The translations under genes were made by a program, and so were the position numbers. 64,000 nt of DNA from Streptomyces sclerotialus (GTDB taxonomy: Bacteria; Actinomycetota; Actinomycetes; Streptomycetales; Streptomycetaceae), in contig NZ_JBFOHP010000002.1 in the NCBI RefSeq assembly GCF_040907265.1, positions 3,682,501 through 3,746,500 on the forward strand, in the 5' to 3' direction. The first letter of the stretch is position 1; every line of letters starts with the position of its first letter. The notes beneath the pieces were generated by a model, which saw only the letters and a list, made by a program, of their open reading frames with translations, searched no databases and was not told the origin of the DNA. Below, in pieces: positions 16,169 through 24,064 of this stretch.

Positions 16169-17287
16169 CGCCTCAGGGGGTGGGGGGCAGTACCGCATCC
16201 AGGCGTCGGCGAGGTCGGCGGCGTAGTAGCCCTTGGGGACGCCGGCGGCGGTGCGGATGCTGCGGGGCTTGATGGGCTCGTTGTCGCCGGTGACGTACTC
16301 GCCGAGCATCTTGGCCAGCGTGCGGGAGTTGAGTGGCTGGCCGCCCATGTCGCCCCACGGGGCCTCTTCCATGGCGTTGAGGCATTCGAGGATGACGGCG
16401 GTGGGCATGCGGTCGGCGCCGCGGAAGACCTGGTCGCGCAGGCCGGTAAGCAGTTGGACGCCGAGGGAGGCTTTATCGCCCTTCTTAGCGGCCTTGATCA
16501 GCTCGATGCAGGCGGCGCGGGCCCGCTCGGGCCAGGAGCCACCGGCCGCGTCGGCGACCGCAAGCAGAGGCTCCCAGACGTCCGCGGGCCGGTCGCTGAC
16601 CCCGGCGGGCAGCTCGGGCCAGGCCCCGTCGACCAGGTGCCGCACGCTGTTCGCCCAGGTGGCGAGCCGGTCCCGCAACGCGTTGCCTTCGGGGATGTGC
16701 TTGCGCTGGCGGAAGGGTTCGACCTTCTCGTTGGGGGCGCGCTTGCGCATCCGAATGATGACCGAGCGCGTCATGATCGTGTCCGGTAGGTTGCCCAGCC
16801 CTGCCAGGGCGACGGCACAGAAGGTCTCGAAGCGGTGCGAGTCCTGCTTGGAGCCTTCCCCGACGCAGCGCAGGACGCCGACGCCGCGGCGGTGGCCGGC
16901 GTTGATGAAGCCGCGGAGTTCTTCGTTGTCGCCGGCCTTGGGGCCGAAGATGGTGTCGATCTCGTCGAAGAGGATCGTGGGCAGGTTGCCGGGGTCGGAG
17001 ACTGAGCGGAACAGCGCCGATACCGACGCCTGGGCGGCCAGGATGTCGTTGGGTACGAGGGTCTGGATGACCTCCAGCGCGCGGGACTTTCCCGACCCGG
17101 GTTCGGGTGAGAGGAAGGCGATGCGCGGGGTGTAGTCGAAGCAGTCCATCAGGTGCGCGTGCGCGTCCCACAAGGTCACGGCCACGTAGGCGGCTTCCAG
17201 CGGGAAGATGTTGAAGCGGCGGTGGAAGGCTTCGACCTCATCGAGCAGCGCGGCGCCGTCGATGGGTGGCTTGGGGGTCGTGGTCAT
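16049..17287 (-). CDS. DUF3631 domain ATPase of the AICE replication module
   Basis: 412 residues from an ATG at 17287 that overlaps the previous gene by 4 bases. Walker A is LSPEPGSGKSRALE (about residues 50-63) and Walker B LFDEID (about 97), followed by a helicase-like or AAA core and a DUF3631 region (about 220-370). In AICEs this gene pairs with a primase-polymerase and probably acts as a replicative helicase or loader. The C-terminal 45 residues are repeats of SAT and VAD/ADT peptides that are simply the translation of the iteron array, so the tail may be dictated by DNA function rather than protein function. Confidence 0.82.
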   Translation of the reverse strand: MTTTPKPPIDGAALLDEVEAFHRRFNIFPLEAAYVAVTLWDAHAHLMDCFDYTPRIAFLSPEPGSGKSRALEVIQTLVPNDILAAQASVSALFRSVSDPGNLPTILFDEIDTIFGPKAGDNEELRGFINAGHRRGVGVLRCVGEGSKQDSHRFETFCAVALAGLGNLPDTIMTRSVIIRMRKRAPNEKVEPFRQRKHIPEGNALRDRLATWANSVRHLVDGAWPELPAGVSDRPADVWEPLLAVADAAGGSWPERARAACIELIKAAKKGDKASLGVQLLTGLRDQVFRGADRMPTAVILECLNAMEEAPWGDMGGQPLNSRTLAKMLGEYVTGDNEPIKPRSIRTAAGVPKGYYAADLADAWMRYCPPPPEASATAATSATAQVTEGFPVADESRVADTTATSPLFAVRSA

Positions 17288-17643
17288 GCGGCGGTCCTGT
17301 CTTCCTTGACGGCGCGGAGGGGGCAGTCGTCGCGGTGGGCGGTGTGCTCCTCGATGAGGGCGAGCACTTTGCGCTGGCCGACCGCGCTGCGGTTGCGTCC
17401 GCACTCGCAGATCGAGGTGGCGGTGGGGATGGCGCCGCGGCCGGGGGCGGTGATGTGCAGCCAGGCCACGGGGCGGCGCCGGTCGTTCGGCTGCGGGTCA
17501 GGGCGAAGAGCTGAAAGGACGCCCTTGCGGGCGACGCCCTTCGGCGCTCCACTGCCGGCGGGGGTGGCGGCCGGTTCGGCGGGGCCGGGGTGGTCCGTGG
17601 CTGCCGGGAGGCTCTTAAGGCGGGGAGGGCGACCGGCGCTCAT
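17284..17643 (-). CDS. Small AICE protein with a Cys/His cluster
   Basis: 119 residues from an ATG at 17643. The first 60 residues are Pro/Ala-rich. The second half has HITAPGRGAIPTATSICECGRN and EEHTAHRDDCPL, giving Cys-x-Cys and His-x3-His-x3-Cys spacing that could bind one zinc. Unnamed proteins of this kind recur beside DUF3631 genes in AICEs as I recall; function unknown. It overlaps DUF3631 (ATGA) downstream and the primase-polymerase remnant (ATGA) upstream, so it is embedded in the replication operon. Confidence 0.72.
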   Translation of the reverse strand: MSAGRPPRLKSLPAATDHPGPAEPAATPAGSGAPKGVARKGVLSALRPDPQPNDRRRPVAWLHITAPGRGAIPTATSICECGRNRSAVGQRKVLALIEEHTAHRDDCPLRAVKEDRTAA

Positions 17644-18247
17644 GCGGTCTTGCCCTGCGGGTTGTGGGCGATGGACCAGTTCAGGGCGCTGGTGATGACC
17701 GGTGTGCACTCGCGCTCGGACAGTCCGGCCGACTCGCCCGCCTGCTTAAGAGCCTCTTCGACCACCTGGCGGGGCAGGTCTCCGGAGGCGACGAACCGGC
17801 CCAGGGCGCGGGCGGCCCGGGTGAGCGTCCAGTTCCGCTCGCGGTCCGCACCGTGAAGGTGTGGGGGACGGGCTGCCCGGCGCGCTCGCAGAGCGCCTGG
17901 AAGGTCTCCACGCCGTCAGGCGTGTCCGAACCGCTCTTGCTCTTGGGTCGGTCCAGGTCGATGACCAGCAGCCCGGAGGGGCCGGTGGCGATACCGACGT
18001 TGAACAGCGCCCCAGAGAACGCCGTACGGATGCGGTCCGGGTCGAGGGTGGCGCGCTGCTCCCACTTGCGGTGCCCGGCCGCGCAATCCCCGGTACGCCG
18101 GCAGGTGGCTTCGCCGTGCAGGGCGGGGGCCTTCTCGCCGGGGCGCAGGGGGAAGACGTGCCAGCCGCGGTCGGCTGCGGCCAGAGCAGCGTCCAGGAGA
18201 CGCCACCGGCCGTCGGAGACTCGCCGGGAGGGGGTGGGTTGGGTCAT
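17640..18247 (-). pseudogene. Bifunctional primase-polymerase (Prim-Pol) with internal out-of-frame deletion
   Basis: The N-terminal part (ATG at 18247) reads LLDAALAAADRGWHVFPLRPGEKAPALHGE and IATGPSGLLVIDLD, the Prim-Pol fold with the first catalytic Asp pair. After TFTVRTASG the frame runs into Pro/Arg-rich nonsense. In another frame from about 17838 the family's normal C-terminus resumes: NWTLTRAARALGRFVASGDL through to SALNWSIAHNPQGKTA, ending at 17640 with an ATGA overlap into the next gene. The missing middle (normally several hundred bp with the HLYF-type motif) and the frame change show an internal deletion, with the junction at about 17835-17839. The element's own replication primase is therefore dead. 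Confidence 0.85.
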
Positions 18248-18344
18248 GCTGGAGTCCTCCATGTCTGTGGAAGGGCTGGAGACCAGGGCGACCGCGCTTC
18301 TTTGGCGAGACTGAGCGGTCGCCTTTGGTGTGCCCTGGGGCTGG

Positions 18345-18821
18345 TCAGTGGTGGTTGATGGTTCCGCTGGCCCGGCCGAACAGGCCGGTGGCCGTGATGT
18401 TCTGCGTGATCGGAGCAGGAGCCGGAACGGGGCGGCGGCAGCGCTTGAGCAGGGCCAGCGCGGCCCCGCCCCCAGCGGCGATGAGGGCGACGGCGGCCCA
18501 CAGGGCATCGGTCATGGCGATCAGTCCCGGTGCGGCGTAGGAGAGCCCGACCGCGGCCAAGGCAATGCCACCGCCGACGGTCGGAGCAAGCAGGGCGGTG
18601 GTCTTGGCCCAGGCCGGGATCGGCTGCGAGGCCGGGGCGGCGGGTGCGGGGGATGCGGTCGGCTCGGCGTACCCGAGGACTCGGGTACCGCCGGGGAGGA
18701 TCACGGCCTGAACGCCCGGAGGGATCTCCGCGGGCCGCATCGGCGGGTAGCGCAGCTCCTGCGCTGAGGTGAGGTGGGCGGTCTGGATGGTGGTGGGGGT
18801 GAGCGGTTCGGGGGTGTCCAC
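18345..18821 (-). CDS. Spread-like small membrane protein of the AICE
   Basis: 158 residues. A Pro-rich soluble N-terminus (about 1-70, with a GGTRVLGYAEP segment) precedes two predicted membrane helices (about 78-98 and 104-124: APTVGGGIALAAVGLSYAA, LWAAVALIAAGGGAALALL) and a short basic tail ending GLFGRASGTINHH. Position between tra and the replication genes is where Spd proteins, which help plasmid spread between mycelial compartments, are found. The role is inferred from context. The gap to the Prim-Pol start (97 bp) holds no other gene. Confidence 0.7.
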   Translation of the reverse strand: MDTPEPLTPTTIQTAHLTSAQELRYPPMRPAEIPPGVQAVILPGGTRVLGYAEPTASPAPAAPASQPIPAWAKTTALLAPTVGGGIALAAVGLSYAAPGLIAMTDALWAAVALIAAGGGAALALLKRCRRPVPAPAPITQNITATGLFGRASGTINHH

Positions 18822-18897
18822 AAAGTGCCTCCGAGCACGCGGCGGGCGCCCCTTCGATGTGGAGGGGCGCCCGGATGCTGGTCACGGTGTGTGGTCG

Positions 18898-19002
18898 TAC
18901 TGGTTAGTGGTTACTGGTTACTGGCAACCGCCCTCGTGAGAGGCCCTGTGTGGCCACTGGAGGGGGTTTTACTGGTTAGTGGCAAGTTGCCAGTAACCAG
19001 TA
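18898..19002. repeat. TACTGGTTA repeat cluster downstream of tra (candidate clt/TraB recognition sites)
   Basis: TACTGGTTAGTGG at 18898, TTACTGGTTACTGGCAA at 18911 and TACTGGTTAGTGGCAA at 18970 are followed by its inverted partner TTGCCAGTAACCAGTA at 18987-19002. The last two form a 33-bp near-palindrome (one mismatch) around a single G. The cluster lies in the 209-bp gap between the natural tra stop and the spread-like gene. Short direct and inverted repeats next to tra are typical of the clt locus bound by TraB. Confidence 0.6.
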
Positions 19003-19030
19003 GCTCCCTGTGGTCGCCTGAGGGGTGTTC

Positions 19031-20414
19031 TCAGGCGTGGTCGGGGTGGACGTAGACCGAGTGCGGGCCGTTGTCCCGGTAGATCAGTTCGCCGCGCTCG
19101 ACGGCGGCCTGGAGGGCCTTGCGGACGGCCAGGCGGCTGCGGCCGACGAGGTCGGCCACCGCCGAGGGCTTCATGCCCATGGCGCCGGCCGACTCGATCG
19201 CGTCGATCGCCTCGGCCAGCCACTCCGGCCCGCTCTCCTCCCCGCCGCCGCTGTTGTCCGAGCCGCGGAGCGGAGAGGTTCAGCCCCTCGGCCTTCGGTG
19301 CCGGCTGCTCGACCGGTGCGGAGTCGGTGGTGGTGCCGAACTGTTCGTCGATCTGCTGCATGAACTTCCGGGCCAGAGCGTCCGCGTCCTCTCCCGCCTT
19401 GGCGGCCGGGGCGGACTGCTCGCGCAGGGCGGAGAGGTTCAGCCCCGCCCCGGTGTTCGTGCCAGCCGACTGGACGGGCGCGGTCTCGGTGGTGCCGGTG
19501 TCGCCCATCCAGGCCAGCCGGTCCGCGTCCCAGCGGGTGGCGTAGTCCGGTCCGGCGGCGCGGGCGGAGATCTCGTCGAGGACGGGGTGGCGGTCGCTGG
19601 TGGCGTGGACGATGTCGCGGATCTGGTTGGGCAGGATCCGCCAGTTCTTGAACAGCCCCGCCGGGGACTCCGGCGTGCCCATGAACCCCGACCCCTTGTA
19701 GGGGGCCTGTTCGACCTTCAGGCCGCGGCGGCCGGGGAACATCTTCCCCAGGTCCATGCCCTCGGTCTCCCCGCCGGTCAGGGCGACGCGGACCTTGGCT
19801 TCGCGGCGGATCATGAGGTTGCCGAGGACGGAGCCGGTGGCGCCCAGGGCGGTGAGGATGGTGCGGCCGCCCATGGCGCGCATGATGCGGATGACTTCCA
19901 GGATGAGCTTGGCCAGCTCCCGGATGGTCTTGTCGTTGCTGGCCAGGATCTCCGCGCCCTCGTCGATGACCAGCATGATCTGGGGGATCTTGCGGCTGAT
20001 GGGCAGCAGGTCGGTGTTCCGGGCGGCCATCAGCTCCTGGTAGGCGGTCTTGCGGTGCTTGGCGATGCGCACCATCGCCTCCAGCATCCGCCCCGCTTCC
20101 TTCGGCGTGGCGGCCAGCCAGTCAATCCCGGGCCGCACCTTGTCCCCAACCGTGCCGTCGGGGGTGAGGGCGGGGCGGACCCAGGGCAGGTCGGCGGATC
20201 CGGCGTTGAGGTCGATGACCCAGGTCAGCACGTCCTCGGCGCGGGCGAACCCGGCCAGCACGGTGTGCACCAGGTTCGTCTTGCCCGACCCGGTCGGGCC
20301 GACCAGGAGGGCGCACTGCTCGCGCAGGTAGGCCAGGATCTGGTCAGCGTTGCTGCGCACGCCCCAGGGGATGCCGGTGTGGATGGACAGCGGGCTGTAG
20401 TCCTCTTCCGTCAC
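19031..20414 (-). pseudogene. FtsK/SpoIIIE-like conjugative DNA translocase (TraB/TraSA type), C-terminal frameshift
   Basis: From the GTG at 20414 (AAGGGA ribosome site) the protein has Walker A LVGPTGSGKTNLV (about residues 36-48), Walker B IMLVIDEGAEI (about 155) and the FtsK-like motor domain. This is the single hexameric pump that moves double-stranded DNA between mycelia in Streptomyces. After a second GLNLSA segment near 19270 the frame breaks by a 2-bp loss. In the neighbouring frame the normal end continues: SGPEWLAEAIDAIESAGAMG, a winged-helix region (SAVADLVGRSRLAVRKALQ) and YVHPDHA to a stop at 19031. The winged helix recognises the clt repeats in TraB proteins, so the frameshifted product (which would run on to 18969) has a motor without its DNA-recognition domain. 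A sequence error cannot be excluded. Confidence 0.82.
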
Positions 20415-20494
20415 GATGGTGAAGCTCCCTTCGAGGGGCAGGGCGCCCCGGCCGGGCCCTAGGAAGCGAGGCCGGGGCGTCGTGATGAGGAAGG

Positions 20495-20827
20495 TCAGGC
20501 GGCCAGGCACAGGGCCGCTACGACGAGAGCGGTGATGTGGGCGGTCTGATCGACGTGCGCGGCCCCGCCGCGCTCCGCCCACTTGGACTGCCGGGCCAGT
20601 CGCATCCAGCGCTGGATGGGCCAGCGGCGATCAATCAGGCTGTGCGTGGCACCGATCCACACCACCGCGACCGCCGCGGGCAGCGGCGGAAGATGCCACC
20701 CCAGCGCGGCCGTGCCGATGGCCAGCAGCAGGCCGCTGATCAGGACGTGGGTGGCGGCGTGGGCCAGGTTGGCAGCCCAGCCGGTGCGGCCGGGATTGGC
20801 TTTGCAGGTGGCCTGGTGGTCGGTCTG
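20495..20827 (-). pseudogene. DUF3307 membrane protein, 3' fragment (interrupted by the 6-kb insertion)
   Basis: Encodes QTDHQATCKANPGRTGWAAN through TAHITALVVAALCLAA, the bulk of a DUF3307 family protein with two or three membrane helices and the conserved HVDQTAHIT near the end. The N-terminus is missing here; it is found at 26861-26920 on the other side of the inserted recombinase unit. Joining 26920-26861 to 20827-20495 gives one 130-residue frame with the normal LLADYWV-QTDHQA junction. A GTG at 20863 inside the insertion could still drive a 122-residue chimeric product starting MRHAKKAATN. Confidence 0.85.
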
Positions 20828-20888
20828 GAGTGGGTTTGTCGCTGCTTTCTTGGCGTGTCTCACATTCCCCAACTCCCGTTGGTCAGGC

Positions 20889-22364
20889 GTGGGGTTAGCA
20901 GTTGATGACGGACGTGTCGCGGACGTACCGTCCCGCCGCGTGTTGGTGCACTTCTTCTCTGCCGATGGCTGGCAGTACTGGGGGCTCGATGGCGAGCCGT
21001 TGATCCCTGAGCGGATGCCGGTGCTGTTCGACGACGACTTTGTGTTCGAGGACATGCACGGTCCGAGGGCGACGCGGGCGGTGAACGCCTGGCTTCGTAC
21101 GCTGCCGTCGAGCGGGGCGCCGTCGCCGAATTCGTGGCGGGCGTACGCGCTGGCGGCCCGGGACTGGCTTACGCATCTGCGCCGGCACCGTGTCGAGGTG
21201 TTCGGTACGCGGCAGGAGCTGGTGGCCGCGCTCGCTACGTACGCGGACCGCCGGTTGTCGGGGCCGTTGGACGAGCGGTTGGAGTTCTCGTCGTGGGAGT
21301 TGCAGGTCACGGCGTTGAGCCGGTTCTACGACTGGGCCGAGAGCGAGGGCCTGGCCGCGGCGGTGCCGTTCACGGTGGCCACGGGCAAGCGGATGGTGCA
21401 GGGCCGGCTGGTGGAGACCCGGCACAACCGGGCCCGGCTGCGGCGGCCGAAGCCGCACGTGAAGGTGCAGTATCTGGAGTCTGACTTCGCCAATCTATTC
21501 CGCTACGGCCTGGCCGGGCTGGGCCCGGATGGACTGGAGGACGCGACGTTCCGCGGCCGGTTCCCGGGCCGGAACGCGGCGATGGGCGGGCTGGTGCTGG
21601 GCACCGGGATACGAAGCCGGGAGTTCAGCCACCTGCTGGTTCATGAGGTTCCGCCGCTGCCCGCTGAGCCGACCGAGGTGCCGATCCCGTGGGTGGTCCC
21701 GGAGCTGGCGGCCAAGGGCCGGAAGTTCCGCACGACGTGGATCGACTACGCCTCGCTGGCGGCGGTGCACTCCTACATCGACCTGGACAGGGAGATGTCG
21801 CAAGGATCGTGGCGGCCGAGGAAGCCGCTGGTGGTGGAGGAGGCGGACTTCTACGGCGGCCGGGTCAACGGCCGGCGCACACGCTGGGCGGCGCTTCGGC
21901 CGGAGGAACGGCTGCGGCTGATCGGACCGCAGGGCGGGTCGCTGCTGCTGGCACTGAGCTACGACGGGCGGCCGCTTGTGGACTGGGGCACGCTGTTTCG
22001 CCGCACGGCCCGCCGGATCCGTGAGCGCTTCGAGCCGCGGTTCCCCGACGTCGCGCCGCACCGGTGCCGCCACACCTTCGCCATGGCCACCCTGGAGAAG
22101 CTGGTGGAGGGCCACTACCGGCAGGCCGCTCAGCTCGCGGCGGCGACCGGAGATACGTCCGGGCTCGCGCTCTACCTGCTGAAAGCCGATCCGCTGCTGA
22201 TCCTGCGGGACCTGCTCGGACACTCCAGCGTGGTCACCACGGAGGTCTACCTCAAGCGCCTGGATGTCCACCGGATCTACCGCGCGGCCTGGGAACGGAC
22301 CCGCGCCGTCATTGATGCGGCCGCGCTCGCCGAGGCCGACGCTGAGTTCGCCGAGGAGCTTTGA
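20889..22364 (+). CDS. Tyrosine recombinase 1 of the trio
   Basis: About 491 residues from the GTG at 20889; GTG at 20940 is an alternative. Upstream in-frame codons lie outside the element in antisense DUF3307 and are not native. An N-terminal core-binding domain precedes the catalytic domain with Arg in GTGIRSREFSHLLVHEV, the box HRCRHTF (His-x2-Arg), LLGHSS and the nucleophile Tyr in TTEVYLKRLD, so all catalytic residues are present. If the GTG at 20889 is used, codon 3 is a rare TTA, which would make it bldA-dependent. It ends TGATG into the second recombinase. Confidence 0.85.
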   Translation: MGLAVDDGRVADVPSRRVLVHFFSADGWQYWGLDGEPLIPERMPVLFDDDFVFEDMHGPRATRAVNAWLRTLPSSGAPSPNSWRAYALAARDWLTHLRRHRVEVFGTRQELVAALATYADRRLSGPLDERLEFSSWELQVTALSRFYDWAESEGLAAAVPFTVATGKRMVQGRLVETRHNRARLRRPKPHVKVQYLESDFANLFRYGLAGLGPDGLEDATFRGRFPGRNAAMGGLVLGTGIRSREFSHLLVHEVPPLPAEPTEVPIPWVVPELAAKGRKFRTTWIDYASLAAVHSYIDLDREMSQGSWRPRKPLVVEEADFYGGRVNGRRTRWAALRPEERLRLIGPQGGSLLLALSYDGRPLVDWGTLFRRTARRIRERFEPRFPDVAPHRCRHTFAMATLEKLVEGHYRQAAQLAAATGDTSGLALYLLKADPLLILRDLLGHSSVVTTEVYLKRLDVHRIYRAAWERTRAVIDAAALAEADAEFAEEL

Positions 22365-24064
22365 TGCCGGCCGAAGTCCTGCGCGATCCGCTCGCGCTCA
22401 AGCTGTCCCTGCCCGGTGAGACGTCAACGGTCATCGTCATCGGTGACCTGTCCAACCCGGCGCTGGCGGCCGATCTGGCCGAGGGCCTTGCCGCCTCGAT
22501 TCATCCCCACGGACCGCTCGCCAAGCTGACCACGGTGAAGAGCTTCATCTACACCCTGCGGCGGATGGTCCGCGAACTGACCGAGGACGGCTTCACCGGT
22601 TCGGCGGCCGAGCTGACCAGAACCGTGCTCGGGGCGTTCTGGCTGCGCTCGCACTACTTGATCGAATACCGCACCCGCACGATCCTGCGCGCCTTCGACA
22701 CCCGGCACCAGGTGCTGCCCGAACCGGTGCGGCAGATGGTGTTCGGCAAGAACTACACACGCCCCACTGTCAACGGCCCGCTTCCTCCCTACTCACCGGC
22801 CGAATGGAACCGGCTGATCGACCTCTGCAAGCAAGAGGTACGCCGCCTGGGGGAGGCACAGCGGGCGATGGTCACGCTCGCCGAGGGCGGCCAGGATCCG
22901 GCAGTAGGCGGCTGGAGCGAGGTGAACGGGGCCTGGCTGATGCTGCGAATGGGCCCGGTGACCCGGACGGAGGTCGCCGCTCACCTGGGCTTGACGCCGA
23001 GGGCGTTCACCAGGCGGCACCGGGGCATCGAGCGCGCCAGGGCGGCGCTGTTCCCGTCTCACAAGGACGCGATTGCCTACATGCTGCTGTTGGCGGCCTG
23101 GACGGGCATCGTCCCGGACGGGCTGAGTGGCCTTCAGATGTCCGGGATCCGCTGGACCGGGCGGCAGGCGACGCTGCTGTCCTACACCAAGGGCCGCACG
23201 GCGGACGAGAGCTTGGTGTTGTCGCCGCGGGCGTCGCGGCTGCTGGAGCAGTGGCTGCAGCACAGCGCCCTGCTGCGCGGGTATGCCCCGGCCGAGCTGG
23301 CCGAGCACGTGTGGTTGGTGACGCGGCAGGGCCGACTGGCCCGCGCGGCCTTCGAGGAGTACATGATGCGCGGGTGGGTCAAGGCCCATGATCTGCGCGG
23401 TGATGACGGCCATCTGTTGCGCATCGACCGCCGGCGGCTGCGGACGACGTTCATCGCGCAGCGGGGCCAGCGGCAGTGGTCCCTGCGGGCGACGGTCGAT
23501 CCGAACCACTCGCCGCAGGTCGAGGGTGATCACTACCTGTCGGCCGCGACCCCGGCGCAGAAGACGGTGGTCGAGGAGATCGCCCGGGACGCGCAGGGCG
23601 ACCTGCTGCGGCGCGCGAGTGCCCCGATGGTCGTCGACGAGGCGGCCAGCGTCGCCGAGCTGCCGGAGGAAGCACGCCGCCTCGGGTTGGCCGAGGGCGC
23701 CTTGGCTGAGTTGCTGTCGGGCGAGCGGGACGTGTTCAGCGGGACCTGCGCCGACCACTTCGCCAGCCTGCACGGGCCGAAGGGGAAGCCGTGTCCGGCC
23801 CGGCCCTGGGTCTGCCTGCTCTGCCCGCTGGCGCTGTTCGCCCCGCGTCACCTGCCGAATCTGCTGCGGCTGAAGGCCTTCTTCGCGCGGCAGTTCCGCC
23901 AGATGCCGCGCGAGCAGTTCGCCGCCGTCTTCGCCCCCTACGCCCGCCGCCTGTCGGCGGACATCCTGCCGCGGTTCGAGAAGGCCGCCCTCGCCGCCGC
24001 ACAGCGCGGCGTCGGTGACGAGGACGCCGAGCTGCCGCTGCGAGCCGAGGAGACCACGTCGTGA
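22364..24064 (+). CDS. Tyrosine recombinase-like protein 2 of the trio (divergent active site)
   Basis: 566 residues from an ATG overlapping the first gene's TGA by one base. The central region resembles a recombinase core (AYMLLLAAWTGIVPDGLSGLQ). The usual His-x2-Arg box is replaced by RIDRRRLRTTFIAQRG, and the likely Tyr lies in EGDHYLSAATPAQK, so the catalytic set is atypical, as in the middle members of other trios. A C-terminal Cys cluster (GTCADHF, GKPCPARPWVCLLCPLALF) could bind zinc. Activity alone is doubtful; it probably works in a complex with the other two. Confidence 0.78.
   Translation: MPAEVLRDPLALKLSLPGETSTVIVIGDLSNPALAADLAEGLAASIHPHGPLAKLTTVKSFIYTLRRMVRELTEDGFTGSAAELTRTVLGAFWLRSHYLIEYRTRTILRAFDTRHQVLPEPVRQMVFGKNYTRPTVNGPLPPYSPAEWNRLIDLCKQEVRRLGEAQRAMVTLAEGGQDPAVGGWSEVNGAWLMLRMGPVTRTEVAAHLGLTPRAFTRRHRGIERARAALFPSHKDAIAYMLLLAAWTGIVPDGLSGLQMSGIRWTGRQATLLSYTKGRTADESLVLSPRASRLLEQWLQHSALLRGYAPAELAEHVWLVTRQGRLARAAFEEYMMRGWVKAHDLRGDDGHLLRIDRRRLRTTFIAQRGQRQWSLRATVDPNHSPQVEGDHYLSAATPAQKTVVEEIARDAQGDLLRRASAPMVVDEAASVAELPEEARRLGLAEGALAELLSGERDVFSGTCADHFASLHGPKGKPCPARPWVCLLCPLALFAPRHLPNLLRLKAFFARQFRQMPREQFAAVFAPYARRLSADILPRFEKAALAAAQRGVGDEDAELPLRAEETTS

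Noticed and set aside
19031..19280. Programmed ribosomal frameshift in tra
   Set aside because: No slippery heptamer or following pseudoknot is visible at the break, and a 2-bp loss explains it simply. Kept as a frameshift with a note on sequence error.
20583..20888. Longer N-terminus of the first recombinase
   Set aside because: These codons are antisense to DUF3307 and lie outside the insertion, so they became fused to the frame only by the insertion event.
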